38,931 nt of DNA, taken from assembly GCA_902614375.1 (NCBI GenBank), contig CACMKZ010000010.1:1-38931 (forward strand). Reading direction: 5' to 3'. This stretch comes from an uncultured Alphaproteobacteria bacterium. Lineage in GTDB: Bacteria > Pseudomonadota > Alphaproteobacteria > HIMB59 > GCA-002718135. Shown piece after piece: positions 1 to 7,715 of the stretch. Numbering within the stretch: position 1 is the stretch's first letter; each line of letters starts with the position of its first letter. Made by a program: the position numbers and the translations under genes. Under the pieces are notes generated by a model. The model was not told where the DNA came from and did no database searches. It was given only the letters and a program-made list of their open reading frames with translations.

Positions 1-1308
1 TTAATAAAAAAATCTAAAATTCAATCACAATCAATTGTTGGCTTAGGTATAACTGGAAATATGGTCGGATTTTGGTCTATCAATAATACAAATAAACCAG
101 TAAGAAATGCAATTTTGTGGAATGACACAAGAAGTCAAAAAGTTTTCAGTAATAAAAAAATATTTGATCAAATTTATAAAATTACAGGTTCTATCGCGCA
201 ATACGGGTGTACTATACCTATTCTTAAGTGGATGACTAAATTTGAAAAAGAAAATTTAAAAAAAATTAAATATATATTAACTTGTAAAGATTGGTTAAGA
301 TTTAAATTAACAGGGAATATAAATAATGATGAAACAGAAGTTTCAGTATATCCAGGAGATATAAAAAATAAAAAATTATCAAAAAAAATTTTCAAAATTT
401 TTAATTTAAGCACTAAATATTTTAAACTATTCCCAGAAATAAAAAAATCAAATGAATTAGGTGGATACGTTACTAAAAGTGCATCAAGATTAACAAGTTT
501 AAAAGTTGGTACACCTGTTGTTATAGGATGTGGTGACGTAATAGCTTCTATTTTAGGAGCTGGAGGAATCAACCATAATAAAAAAATAAGTATAATTGGT
601 ACTACATGTCATAATATTATAGTTAAAAATAATTCAAAAATTTCTAAAGATGGTTCAGGATTATTTTTCGCTTCTTTAAATAATACATGGTTAGAAACTA
701 AAATAAATGTAGCAGGAACAACTAATATTGATTGGGTTATTGATAATTTTTACAAAAATTCTAAAAAGTATTTAGATAAAGTTAAAATAATTAAAAATTT
801 TGAAAAAAAATATTTAACTTTTAAATATCCAGAAAATTCATTAGTATTTCTTCCTTACATAAACTATGGAGGTTCTATATCTCCATTTGTAAATTTAAAT
901 TCTAAAGCTGAAATTTTTGGAATATTACCACATCATAATAATTTTGATATTATGACTGCTTGTTATGAGGGTTTGGCATTATCTATTAAAGATTGTTATG
1001 CAAATAAAATTAAAACTAACGACAGTCTTTATCTTGCAGGAGGTGCATCAAAAAGTAAAATTTTACCTCAATTAATTTCTAATGTTTTAAATATTAAAGT
1101 TAAAATTTTAACTAATTCCGAATTAGGTGCGCTAGGTGTTTCATTCTTAATTGATAGTTATTTACATAAAAAAGATTTAAAAAATTTAATTAATGATCAC
1201 CAAAATATTGGTCAAATTTACACACCTCAAAGAAAACATTCCAAATATCTTCATAATAAATATCAAAAATATAAAAAATTAAGAGAGTCACTAAATAATA
1301 TTTGGTGA
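1..1308 (+). CDS. FGGY-family carbohydrate kinase, 5' end cut by window
   Basis: The reading frame is open from base 1, so the gene begins upstream; the ATG at 61 lies inside the conserved domain and is not the start. About 435 residues remain of a family that usually has about 490-500, so the N-terminal phosphate-binding loop is missing. Visible family signatures are the GITGN segment before base 61, the LWNDTRS motif (family: sugar-contacting region), GCGDVIASILGAG in the middle, and YLAGGASKS near the C-terminus in the second actin-like lobe. FGGY kinases phosphorylate sugars or polyols with ATP in the cytoplasm. The sugar ABC transporter genes begin 71 bases downstream, so the kinase probably acts on the imported substrate. 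The exact sugar cannot be read from the sequence; xylulose-like or polyol substrates are possible. Confidence 0.88.
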   Translation, partial: LIKKSKIQSQSIVGLGITGNMVGFWSINNTNKPVRNAILWNDTRSQKVFSNKKIFDQIYKITGSIAQYGCTIPILKWMTKFEKENLKKIKYILTCKDWLRFKLTGNINNDETEVSVYPGDIKNKKLSKKIFKIFNLSTKYFKLFPEIKKSNELGGYVTKSASRLTSLKVGTPVVIGCGDVIASILGAGGINHNKKISIIGTTCHNIIVKNNSKISKDGSGLFFASLNNTWLETKINVAGTTNIDWVIDNFYKNSKKYLDKVKIIKNFEKKYLTFKYPENSLVFLPYINYGGSISPFVNLNSKAEIFGILPHHNNFDIMTACYEGLALSIKDCYANKIKTNDSLYLAGGASKSKILPQLISNVLNIKVKILTNSELGALGVSFLIDSYLHKKDLKNLINDHQNIGQIYTPQRKHSKYLHNKYQKYKKLRESLNNIW

Positions 1309-1327
1309 AAGTCTCAAATTTAGTTGA

Positions 1328-1349
1328 TAATATCAGCATATTGATATTA
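1328..1349. promoter_or_regulatory. Inverted repeat upstream of the sugar-binding protein gene
   Basis: Two perfect 8-base arms (1328-1335 TAATATCA and 1342-1349 TGATATTA) flank a 6-base spacer, 31 bases before the solute-binding protein start. The position and dyad symmetry fit a repressor operator, as expected for a sugar-induced operon. A weak mRNA hairpin is the alternative. No regulator gene is visible in the window. Confidence 0.35.
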
Positions 1350-1379
1350 AATTATTAATCATAAATTAAGTGAGGAAAA

Positions 1380-2651
1380 ATGAATAAAATTTTATTATTT
1401 TTTATTACAATTCTATTTTCTTTGAATGCTTATGCTGTAACAAATGTTACTTTTTGGCATATGGAAGGTGTTCCACATAGAGTAGATAGAATTCAAACAT
1501 TAATAGATGAATTTAATTCTGCTAATCCAGATATTAATGTAACGCAAGAAGTTCAAAACTGGGGTGAAATTTATGCTAAAGCGCCTGCATCAGTTGCTGC
1601 TGGAACTGCACCAGAAATATTAGTTGGTATTCCAGATTTTACTCCAATACTCGCCGATATGGGCGCAGCACAACCGGTTGAGGATTTTGTTGCAGAGTTA
1701 GATTCAAAATATGGTTTTTACCAAAAAGCACTCGATCAATATACTTATAATGGTCATACCTGGGCTGTTCCTTTATGGAACATGGGTTTATCACTATGGT
1801 ATAGAAAAAGTGATTTTGAAGCTGCTGGAATTGAGCCGCCAAAAACTTGGTCTGATTTAAAGAAAGCTGCTAAAGCTCTGACTAAAGATGGAGTTTATGG
1901 AATAGGCCTTCCTGGCAATAAACAGCTTTATACTGATCAAACAATCTATAGTTTTATGGTTAACTCAGGTGCAGAAGAAATTTATAATTCTGATGGTACT
2001 TTGAGATTTGATAATCCTCAAACTGTAGCAGCATATGATGTTTATAAAGAACTATATCAATATTCAGCTCCTGATGCAGCAAACTGGACTTGGGGTGAAG
2101 CCGAAGCATGTTTTGCAAGTAAAGGTTGTGCAATGATATTACAATTCACAGTTATCTCTACATATGACTCACAAGCTGGTGGAGATGCTAGTGACTTAGG
2201 CGTAATTCAAATACCTCATGCAAATGGTAAAGCTCATAGAGCTGGAACTGTTTCGTATGTAAATTCAGCAATGATAATGACTGATGATGAAGCAAAAATG
2301 GCAGCTTCTAAAAAGTTTCTAAGTTTCTTAATGGAGCCTGGAAATTATGGAAGATTTATCAACATGGAGCCAGGATTATTTTTACCAATAACTGAAGCTG
2401 GAAGTAAAGATTCAACTTATTGGGATGATCCTGTTGTTGTAAAATATAAATCACAAGTAGAAACAATGTTAGACAATTCAACAAGAGGAAGTCTATTTGG
2501 TTTTACGAATGGTAATACTTTTACAAGCATATCATCTATATCAGCTCAGAATTTATTAGCTCAAACTCTTCAATTAACTTTAATCGATGGCAAAAGTGCA
2601 AAAGACGCAGTTAGTGAAGGTATGGAAATAATGACTGAAGCAATTGAATAA
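1380..2651 (+). CDS. Sugar ABC transporter, periplasmic solute-binding protein (family 1)
   Basis: A 423-residue exported protein of the MalE/UgpB type. Residues 1-19 form a classical signal peptide ending in NAYA, with no lipobox cysteine. The mature protein opens with a beta-strand (VTNVTFWHMEG) and an amphipathic helix ending in FNSANPDINV, typical of family 1 binding proteins for sugars or glycerophosphodiesters. Length is normal for the family. A GAGG ribosome binding site lies 6 bases before the ATG. It binds substrate in the periplasm and delivers it to the two permeases that follow. A strong hairpin separates it from the permease genes, a common way to keep binding protein in excess over membrane subunits. 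The ligand is not determinable here; oligosaccharide or polyol is likely given the adjacent FGGY kinase. Confidence 0.93.
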   Translation: MNKILLFFITILFSLNAYAVTNVTFWHMEGVPHRVDRIQTLIDEFNSANPDINVTQEVQNWGEIYAKAPASVAAGTAPEILVGIPDFTPILADMGAAQPVEDFVAELDSKYGFYQKALDQYTYNGHTWAVPLWNMGLSLWYRKSDFEAAGIEPPKTWSDLKKAAKALTKDGVYGIGLPGNKQLYTDQTIYSFMVNSGAEEIYNSDGTLRFDNPQTVAAYDVYKELYQYSAPDAANWTWGEAEACFASKGCAMILQFTVISTYDSQAGGDASDLGVIQIPHANGKAHRAGTVSYVNSAMIMTDDEAKMAASKKFLSFLMEPGNYGRFINMEPGLFLPITEAGSKDSTYWDDPVVVKYKSQVETMLDNSTRGSLFGFTNGNTFTSISSISAQNLLAQTLQLTLIDGKSAKDAVSEGMEIMTEAIE

Positions 2652-2663
2652 TTAAAAACTTTT

Positions 2664-2686
2664 CAGCACCTCTAATAGAGGTGCTG
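2664..2686 (+). promoter_or_regulatory. Strong intercistronic hairpin overlapping the permease translation start
   Basis: A perfect 10-base stem (CAGCACCTCT at 2664-2673 with AGAGGTGCTG at 2677-2686) has a 3-base loop. No T-run follows, so it is not a canonical intrinsic terminator. The right arm contains the only SD-like sequence (AGAGG/GAGG) for the next gene, and its last G is the first base of one candidate GTG start. It probably blocks 3' exonuclease decay after the binding-protein gene and reduces permease translation. Confidence 0.7.
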
Positions 2687-3567
2687 TGATTTCTGTGAAA
2701 AAAAATAATATTGAAGGCTGGTTGTTTGTATCTCCATTAGTTATTTGGATTTCCCTTATTATTTTAGTTCCAATTTATATAGCATTTGAATTAAGTTTGT
2801 TTAATGTCAAGATAATTGGTACATCAGGAAAATTTGTAGGTATTGATAACTATATAAAACTATTTGGTAAATCTAAATTTTTAAATGCTTCATTAAATAG
2901 TCTCTATTGGATAATTGGTAATGCAATCTGTCAGACATTTTTTGCATTCACTATTGCCTTAACTATCAACTATAAATTCCCTGGTAAAAAAATTATGGCT
3001 AATTGGATTATTTTGTCATTTATTATTCCTACAGTAGTTGTTGTTGTTATTTGGAAATTAATGTTAAGTAGTAGTAGTGGTGTAATAAATTCAGTTTTAA
3101 TTGATATTGGATTATTAGATGAAGCAACGGGTTTCTTTAGTTCTCCTAATAAAGCTTTTATAAGTTTAGTTCTAATAAACTCATGGCGTTGGAGTCCTTT
3201 TTTAGCATTAATTATTCTTTCTGGGCTTAATTCCATAAATAGGGAAATGTATGATGCATCTAAAGTTGATGGAGCGAATTTTGTTCAACAATTTCTTTTC
3301 ATTACATTTCCAAACCTTAAAAGTGTTCTTTTTGTTTTAGGTCTAGTTGGTACATTATTATCATTTAATATATTTGACATTATATGGTTAATCACAAAGG
3401 GCGGACCATCAAGTGCTACAACTACATTACCATTATTAATTTATGAAACTGCGTTTACTAAATTTAGAATTAGTCAAGCTGCAACCTTATCAATAGTTAC
3501 TAGCTTTTTGTTATTACTATTCTCAATAATATTTATCAAATCCATGGCGCCAAAAGAAGATGATTAA
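2686..3567 (+). CDS. Sugar ABC transporter permease, MalF/UgpA type
   Basis: Inner-membrane permease of up to 293 residues with six predicted membrane segments. The first hydrophobic helix starts near residue 12 (GWLFVSPLVIWISLIILVPIY). The EAA-loop signature that contacts the ATPase is present as YDASKVDGA about two thirds along. Two GTG starts are possible, at 2686 (inside the hairpin) and 2695; the SD in the hairpin is badly spaced for the first and about 11 bases from the second, so 2695 is a credible true start. The gene overlaps the next permease by 8 bases, which implies translational coupling. The pair forms the transmembrane heterodimer for the binding protein upstream. No nucleotide-binding subunit is encoded in the window, so it must lie upstream or be shared. 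Confidence 0.92.
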   Translation: MISVKKNNIEGWLFVSPLVIWISLIILVPIYIAFELSLFNVKIIGTSGKFVGIDNYIKLFGKSKFLNASLNSLYWIIGNAICQTFFAFTIALTINYKFPGKKIMANWIILSFIIPTVVVVVIWKLMLSSSSGVINSVLIDIGLLDEATGFFSSPNKAFISLVLINSWRWSPFLALIILSGLNSINREMYDASKVDGANFVQQFLFITFPNLKSVLFVLGLVGTLLSFNIFDIIWLITKGGPSSATTTLPLLIYETAFTKFRISQAATLSIVTSFLLLLFSIIFIKSMAPKEDD

Positions 3568-4390
3568 AGAAAATAATATCAAACTTATATTTTTAAGCTT
3601 ATCTTTATTATTAATAATACTTATTTTTTTCTTTCCTTTTTTTTGGATAATTACATCATCTTTTAAAAGCCCTGAAGAAATTATTGCCACATCTACAACT
3701 ATTATTCCGAGATCTTTTACTTTAGAGCATTATAATAAAATATTATTTAACTCAGATTTTTTTATATATTTAAAAAATAGTTTGATAGTTTCATTTTCTT
3801 CTATGATAATTTCTATCATTTTATCTGTATCGGCAGCTTATGGTTTACATAAACTTAAATTTTATGGAAATAAATTTGTAGAATATTCACTTCTAGTTAC
3901 TTATGCTTTTCCAGGGGTAATTCTATTAGTACCTATTTATTTATTGTTTGCAAAAGTAAATCTACTTAATAGTTATTTTGCTTTGATTGTTGTTAATGTT
4001 TTGTTTGCCACACCATTTGCAGTTTGGATGTTAAAAGCTTTCTTTAAGTTAATACCTAATGAGATAGAGGAGGCGGCATATATTGATGGTGCATCTAGAT
4101 ATATCGTAATTTCTAGAATTATTGTTCCTCTAGCTGCTCCAGGTATAGCGAGTGTAGCAATTTTTTGCTTTATTATTTCTTGGACAGAATATCTTTTTGC
4201 GTCAATATTAATCAGTGGTGATGATCTTAAAACCTTACCTGTTGGTTTAGCTGGAATTGTTGGTCAATATCAAATTGATTGGGGTTTTTTATTATCTGGC
4301 GCTGTTCTTGCAAGTTTACCAGTGATATTATTATTTGTATTTATTGGAAAATATTTTGTATCTGGTTTAACTGAAGGAGCAGTTAAATAA
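3560..4390 (+). CDS. Sugar ABC transporter permease, MalG/UgpE type
   Basis: A 276-residue inner-membrane permease and partner of the preceding MalF-like subunit, overlapping it by 8 bases. Hydrophobic segments are visible from residue about 10 (LIFLSLSLLLIILIFFFPFF) to the C-terminus. The EAA motif is well kept: IEEAAYIDGASRYIVISRI, the loop that docks on the ATPase. Length is normal for MalG-type subunits. It completes the membrane pore; ATP hydrolysis must come from a subunit encoded elsewhere. Confidence 0.93.
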   Translation: MIKENNIKLIFLSLSLLLIILIFFFPFFWIITSSFKSPEEIIATSTTIIPRSFTLEHYNKILFNSDFFIYLKNSLIVSFSSMIISIILSVSAAYGLHKLKFYGNKFVEYSLLVTYAFPGVILLVPIYLLFAKVNLLNSYFALIVVNVLFATPFAVWMLKAFFKLIPNEIEEAAYIDGASRYIVISRIIVPLAAPGIASVAIFCFIISWTEYLFASILISGDDLKTLPVGLAGIVGQYQIDWGFLLSGAVLASLPVILLFVFIGKYFVSGLTEGAVK

Positions 4391-4413
4391 TTTAATAAAT
4401 TAAAGGAGGAAAA

Positions 4414-4698
4414 ATGACAGTAGCAAGAATAACAACTATTAACTTTAAATCTAAAGAAGATGCTGATGAGTCAATTAAAGATTATTCAGCAAAAGCACCA
4501 AGTGAATTTCCTGAAGCACAACAATTACTACAAATTCGCGCAAGTGATACAACTGTAATGGCTGTATCTTTATATGCTGATAATGATGCAATGGAGCGTG
4601 CTTCTGCAGCTAGATCTAAAAGAATGAGTAATAATGAAAAAACTTTTGATGTTGTTGACACAAAGACTGGTGAAGTAATATTAAATCATAAAAATTAA
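4414..4698 (+). CDS. Small ferredoxin-fold (dimeric alpha/beta barrel-like) protein
   Basis: A 94-residue soluble protein with no signal or membrane segment. An excellent ribosome binding site (AAAGGAGG, 5 bases before the ATG) suggests strong translation. The order strand (VARITTINFKS), helix with acidic face, strand (QLLQIRASDTTVMAVSLYAD), helix, final strand resembles the antibiotic-biosynthesis-monooxygenase/DUF1330-type dimeric barrel fold. It lacks obvious catalytic residues, so it may be structural or a small-molecule binder. It lies 23 bases after the permease and is probably the last gene of that transcript. Related-looking small proteins recur at 11112-11369 and 23049-24849. Its function is unknown. 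Confidence 0.75.
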   Translation: MTVARITTINFKSKEDADESIKDYSAKAPSEFPEAQQLLQIRASDTTVMAVSLYADNDAMERASAARSKRMSNNEKTFDVVDTKTGEVILNHKN

Positions 4699-4705
4699 AT
4701 TAGGA

Positions 4706-4782
4706 GTGCCCGTAGCTCAGTAGGATAGAGCACCAGATTCCTAATCTGGGGGTCGCATGTTCGAATCATGCCGGGCACGCCA
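4706..4782 (+). tRNA. tRNA-Arg, anticodon CCU
   Basis: A full cloverleaf can be folded. The acceptor stem is GTGCCCG (4706-4712) with CGGGCAC (4772-4778). The D-arm is GCTC/GAGC, and the anticodon stem is CCAGA/TCTGG with loop TTCCTAA and anticodon CCT at 4740-4742. The T-arm is GCATG/CATGC with loop TTCGAAT, followed by discriminator G and an encoded CCA (4780-4782). It reads AGG codons. It lies between the sugar-transport genes and the dimethylargininase gene, whose ATG begins 3 bases after the CCA. Confidence 0.97.
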
Positions 4783-4785
4783 AAG

Positions 4786-5553
4786 ATGACATATAAATTT
4801 ACAAATGCAATTGTTAGAAAACCAAATAAGAGTATTCATAATGCATTAAGTTCTCAGTATTTACATCCAAGTTATGAAAAAATATTAGAGATACATAATA
4901 ATTATATCACTTCCATTGAAGAAGCAGGATTAAATACAATTTTATTAGAAAGTTTAGAACAATATCCTGATAGTATTTTTGTAGAAGATCCTGCTCTCAT
5001 CTTTAAAAACAATATTATTATATTAAATCCAAGTGATTTTTCACGAAATGGTGAAGCAAAAATAATTAAAAACGAAATAGGTAAATACTTTGAAAAAATA
5101 TTTATTGTAGAAAATGGCATCATAGAAGGTGGAGATATATTAAATATTAATAATCATTTTATTATAGGTTTATCAAATAGAACTGATAAACTAGGTGCGG
5201 AAAATCTATCTAATATACTAATCTCACTTGGTGCTACTGTTGAAGTATGTCAAACACCAAAAGATATTCTTCATTTTAAATCTGAATGTAGTTTATTAGA
5301 TGATGATTTAATTTTAGTAAGTAATAGAATGTCGAAATTAGATTACTTAAAAAAAAATTATAATTTAATTGAATTACCATTGGGTGAAGAAAATGCAGCA
5401 AACTGTATTCGAATTAACAATAAATTATTAATTCCAGATGGTTTCAGTAAAACTGAGGAAATTTTATCGAAAAGTTTTAATATTATTAAAATTAATATTG
5501 ATGAAATTTTAAAGGTTGATGCAGGTTTAAGTTGTATGAGTCTTAGATGGTAA
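4786..5553 (+). CDS. ddaH: N(G),N(G)-dimethylarginine dimethylaminohydrolase (dimethylargininase)
   Basis: A 255-residue cytosolic enzyme of the amidinotransferase/pentein superfamily. It hydrolyses methylated arginine to citrulline and (di)methylamine. With the start at 4786, the catalytic residues fall at Glu114 (IIEGGDIL), His163 (ILHFKS) and Cys250 (GLSCMSL). That is almost exactly the Glu114/His162/Cys249 numbering known for Pseudomonas DDAH, which supports both identity and start. An earlier in-frame ATG at 4768 lies inside the tRNA and is rejected. The true ATG is 3 bases after the tRNA CCA end, so the mRNA would be essentially leaderless after tRNA processing. It overlaps the following membrane-protein gene by 7 bases. 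Beside urease, it suggests scavenging of nitrogen from arginine derivatives. Arginine deiminase-like activity is the alternative. Confidence 0.88.
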   Translation: MTYKFTNAIVRKPNKSIHNALSSQYLHPSYEKILEIHNNYITSIEEAGLNTILLESLEQYPDSIFVEDPALIFKNNIIILNPSDFSRNGEAKIIKNEIGKYFEKIFIVENGIIEGGDILNINNHFIIGLSNRTDKLGAENLSNILISLGATVEVCQTPKDILHFKSECSLLDDDLILVSNRMSKLDYLKKNYNLIELPLGEENAANCIRINNKLLIPDGFSKTEEILSKSFNIIKINIDEILKVDAGLSCMSLRW

Positions 5554-6218
5554 AAATATTTATTCACATATTAAGACTTAAAGAAATCCCTAAATTATAT
5601 TGGAGCTCTCCTTTCGAATATAATCTTAAACCAAAAAAAATAACAATTTTTTATTTAATTTTAGGACTTATTCTCTTTGGCATTGGTGAGGCATTATTAA
5701 TTACTGCAAATTTGGGCGTTTCACCTTGGTTTGTGCTACATCAGGGATTAGCATTTAAAACTGGTTACACAATAGGTATTACAACATTTTTTGTAAGTGT
5801 TGTAGTATTGTTACTTTGGTTTCCACTAAAACAAAAACTAGGCATTGGAACAATATTAAATGCTATTTTAATTTCTGTGATTTTGGATCTTTCATTGATC
5901 TATCTTCCTTATCCAAAAGATTTCTTTTTTCAATTTTTACAAGTATTAATTGGTATTTTCATAATAGGTATTGGAAGTGGATTTTATTTAGCTGCAAATT
6001 TAGGACCTGGTCCAAGAGATGGATTGATGACTGGCTTAAATAAACAAACTAATTTTTCAATTTCATTTATTAGAACATTACTTGAACTATCTGCTGTGGG
6101 TATAGGATTTTTTTTAGGCGGAAAAGTAGGAATAGGAACATTGATATATGCAATAGGAATAGGTTTTTCAGTATCTTTAGGTTTGTTTTTCGTTGGTAAA
6201 ATTTATATGAAAAATTAA
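5547..6218 (+). CDS. YczE/YitT-like integral membrane protein
   Basis: A 223-residue membrane protein with about five hydrophobic segments. It carries the two glycine-rich repeats typical of the YczE/YyaS family (COG2364-like): an early LITANLGVSPWFVLHQGLA segment and a later LAANLGPGPRDGLMTGL segment, which look like an internal duplication. The start codon overlaps the dimethylargininase stop (ATGGTAA), so the two are translationally coupled. The family is sometimes placed beside regulators or surfactin synthetase genes, but its transport role is unproven. Coupling to dimethylargininase suggests export or import of a substrate or product such as a methylated amine or citrulline, which is an inference only. 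Confidence 0.8.
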   Translation: MVKIFIHILRLKEIPKLYWSSPFEYNLKPKKITIFYLILGLILFGIGEALLITANLGVSPWFVLHQGLAFKTGYTIGITTFFVSVVVLLLWFPLKQKLGIGTILNAILISVILDLSLIYLPYPKDFFFQFLQVLIGIFIIGIGSGFYLAANLGPGPRDGLMTGLNKQTNFSISFIRTLLELSAVGIGFFLGGKVGIGTLIYAIGIGFSVSLGLFFVGKIYMKN

Positions 6219-6290
6219 ATTTCACTAGTTTATTAATAATTTTTAATCTTAAACCATTAAGTATTTTATTTTCTTAAATTTTGTTTTGAT

Positions 6291-6296
6291 TATAAT
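6291..6296 (+). promoter_or_regulatory. Possible -10 box of the urease operon
   Basis: A perfect TATAAT lies 13 bases before the ureD ATG, in the 91-base gap after the YczE-like gene. No good -35 box is seen at 16-18 bases upstream, and no SD precedes ureD. If it is used, the transcript would be nearly leaderless. Confidence 0.3.
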
Positions 6297-6309
6297 TAAT
6301 TAAATAATA

Positions 6310-7104
6310 ATGGACAAATTACTCCAAAGATCAAATGGAAAAATAGATATAGAATTATTAGATAATGATTTTAAAAAATTTTTTCAAAGTGGTTGTTGTA
6401 AAATTTTAAATCCAAATAATTATAATCATAATACAGAATTAGTTTTAATTAATACTGCAGGAGGAATTACTTGTAATGATAGTATTGAAATTAATGCTAC
6501 AATTCATAATTCTCAATTAAGTATTTGCACTCAAGCTGCTGAAAAAATTTATGCTGGTATTGGTGATCCTGCTAAAGTTAACATAAATATCAATTTAAAT
6601 AATTCATCTTTGTATTGGTTGCCCAAAGAGTTAATTTTATTTGATAATTCAAAATTAAGAAGAAATATAAATGTTAATTTATCAGATAATTCTAATTTGA
6701 TTTTTTGTGAAACATCAATTTTTGGGAGAAAGGAAATGTCAGAGAAGATTAAAAATATTTCTTTATCTGATCAATGGAAAATTAATGTCAATTCTTCTTT
6801 AAAGCATTTTGAGGCTATAAATATACAAGGGTCAATGATTGATAATTATAAAAATAATTATACATTTGATAATCAATCTTCTTTATCAACAATTATAATT
6901 TTTGGTAAAATTATTCATCAATTTGAGTCTGAGTTAAGAAAAATCATAGAAAATATAGAAAATCATTATTGTGGGATGACAAAATTTGATGATAAGATTA
7001 TCATTAGGTGCATAGCAAATGATAATTATGATTTAAAAAAAACACTAAATTTTATTATGAAAAGTATAATTCATGATAAACTTCCAAAAAGTTGGGATTT
7101 ATAA
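6310..7104 (+). CDS. ureD: Urease accessory protein UreD
   Basis: A 264-residue protein of the UreD/UreH family, first gene of the urease operon. The NTAGGITCNDS motif and the following CTQAAEKIYAG segment are family signatures (commonly NTAGGLvgGD and TTqaaeKvYR). UreD binds apo-urease and with UreF and UreG forms the GTP-dependent nickel-insertion complex in the cytoplasm. It is slightly divergent and lysine/asparagine-rich like its neighbours. Its stop codon directly abuts the ureA ATG. Confidence 0.92.
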   Translation: MDKLLQRSNGKIDIELLDNDFKKFFQSGCCKILNPNNYNHNTELVLINTAGGITCNDSIEINATIHNSQLSICTQAAEKIYAGIGDPAKVNININLNNSSLYWLPKELILFDNSKLRRNINVNLSDNSNLIFCETSIFGRKEMSEKIKNISLSDQWKINVNSSLKHFEAINIQGSMIDNYKNNYTFDNQSSLSTIIIFGKIIHQFESELRKIIENIENHYCGMTKFDDKIIIRCIANDNYDLKKTLNFIMKSIIHDKLPKSWDL

Positions 7105-7407
7105 ATGAAATTAACGCCTAGAGAAAAAGATAAGTTGATGGTCAGTATGGCAGCTAATGTTGCTAGAAAACGTTTGGAAAGAGGTGTTAAGCTTAATTAC
7201 CCAGAAGCTATAGCTTTGATAACAGATTTTGTCATAGAGGGTGCAAGAGATGGAAAAATGGTATCAGAATTGATGGAAACAGGAGCTCACGTAGTAAAAA
7301 AAGAAGATTGTATGGATGGTATTCCAGACATGATACCTGAAGTACAGGTTGAAGCAACATTTCCAGATGGAACAAAATTAGTAACAGTTCATAAGCCAAT
7401 TAGATAA
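7105..7407 (+). CDS. ureA: Urease gamma subunit UreA
   Basis: A 100-residue protein, exactly the canonical length. It shows the family hallmarks [42 protein letters not shown] and the C-terminal [18 protein letters not shown]. It is the small structural subunit of the (UreABC)3 urease. The start directly follows the ureD stop, and the stop overlaps the ureB start by one base (TAATG). Confidence 0.98.
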   Translation: MKLTPREKDKLMVSMAANVARKRLERGVKLNYPEAIALITDFVIEGARDGKMVSELMETGAHVVKKEDCMDGIPDMIPEVQVEATFPDGTKLVTVHKPIR

Positions 7408-7715
7408 TGAAGCCAGGTGAGATAATAACAAAAAAAAATAGTGACATTAATTTGAATAGTGAAAGACAATCAATCATTTTAAAAGTTTCAAATAGTGGAG
7501 ATCGACCAATACAAGTTGGTAGTCATTATCATTTTGCAGAAACAAATGAATATTTAAAATTTGATAGAGAAAAATCACATGGTATGCGTTTAGATATACC
7601 ATCTGGCACAGCTGTTCGGTTTGAACCTGGTCAATCAAAAGATGTAGAATTAATTCAAATTTCAGGAAATAGAAAGATATTTGGTTTTAATAAAAAAGTT
7701 ATGGGTCAATTGTAA
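7407..7715 (+). CDS. ureB: Urease beta subunit UreB
   Basis: A 102-residue protein of canonical length. Signatures are MKPGEII, the [17 protein letters not shown] core, [18 protein letters not shown] and a [16 protein letters not shown] tail. It is the all-beta structural subunit that packs against UreC. It overlaps both neighbours by single bases (TAATG junctions), the tight coupling expected for stoichiometric subunits. Confidence 0.98.
   Translation: MKPGEIITKKNSDINLNSERQSIILKVSNSGDRPIQVGSHYHFAETNEYLKFDREKSHGMRLDIPSGTAVRFEPGQSKDVELIQISGNRKIFGFNKKVMGQL

Noticed and set aside
4768..4785. Earlier ATG for the dimethylargininase, inside the tRNA
   Set aside because: It lies in the T-arm of tRNA-Arg. 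The start at 4786 gives catalytic numbering that matches the family.
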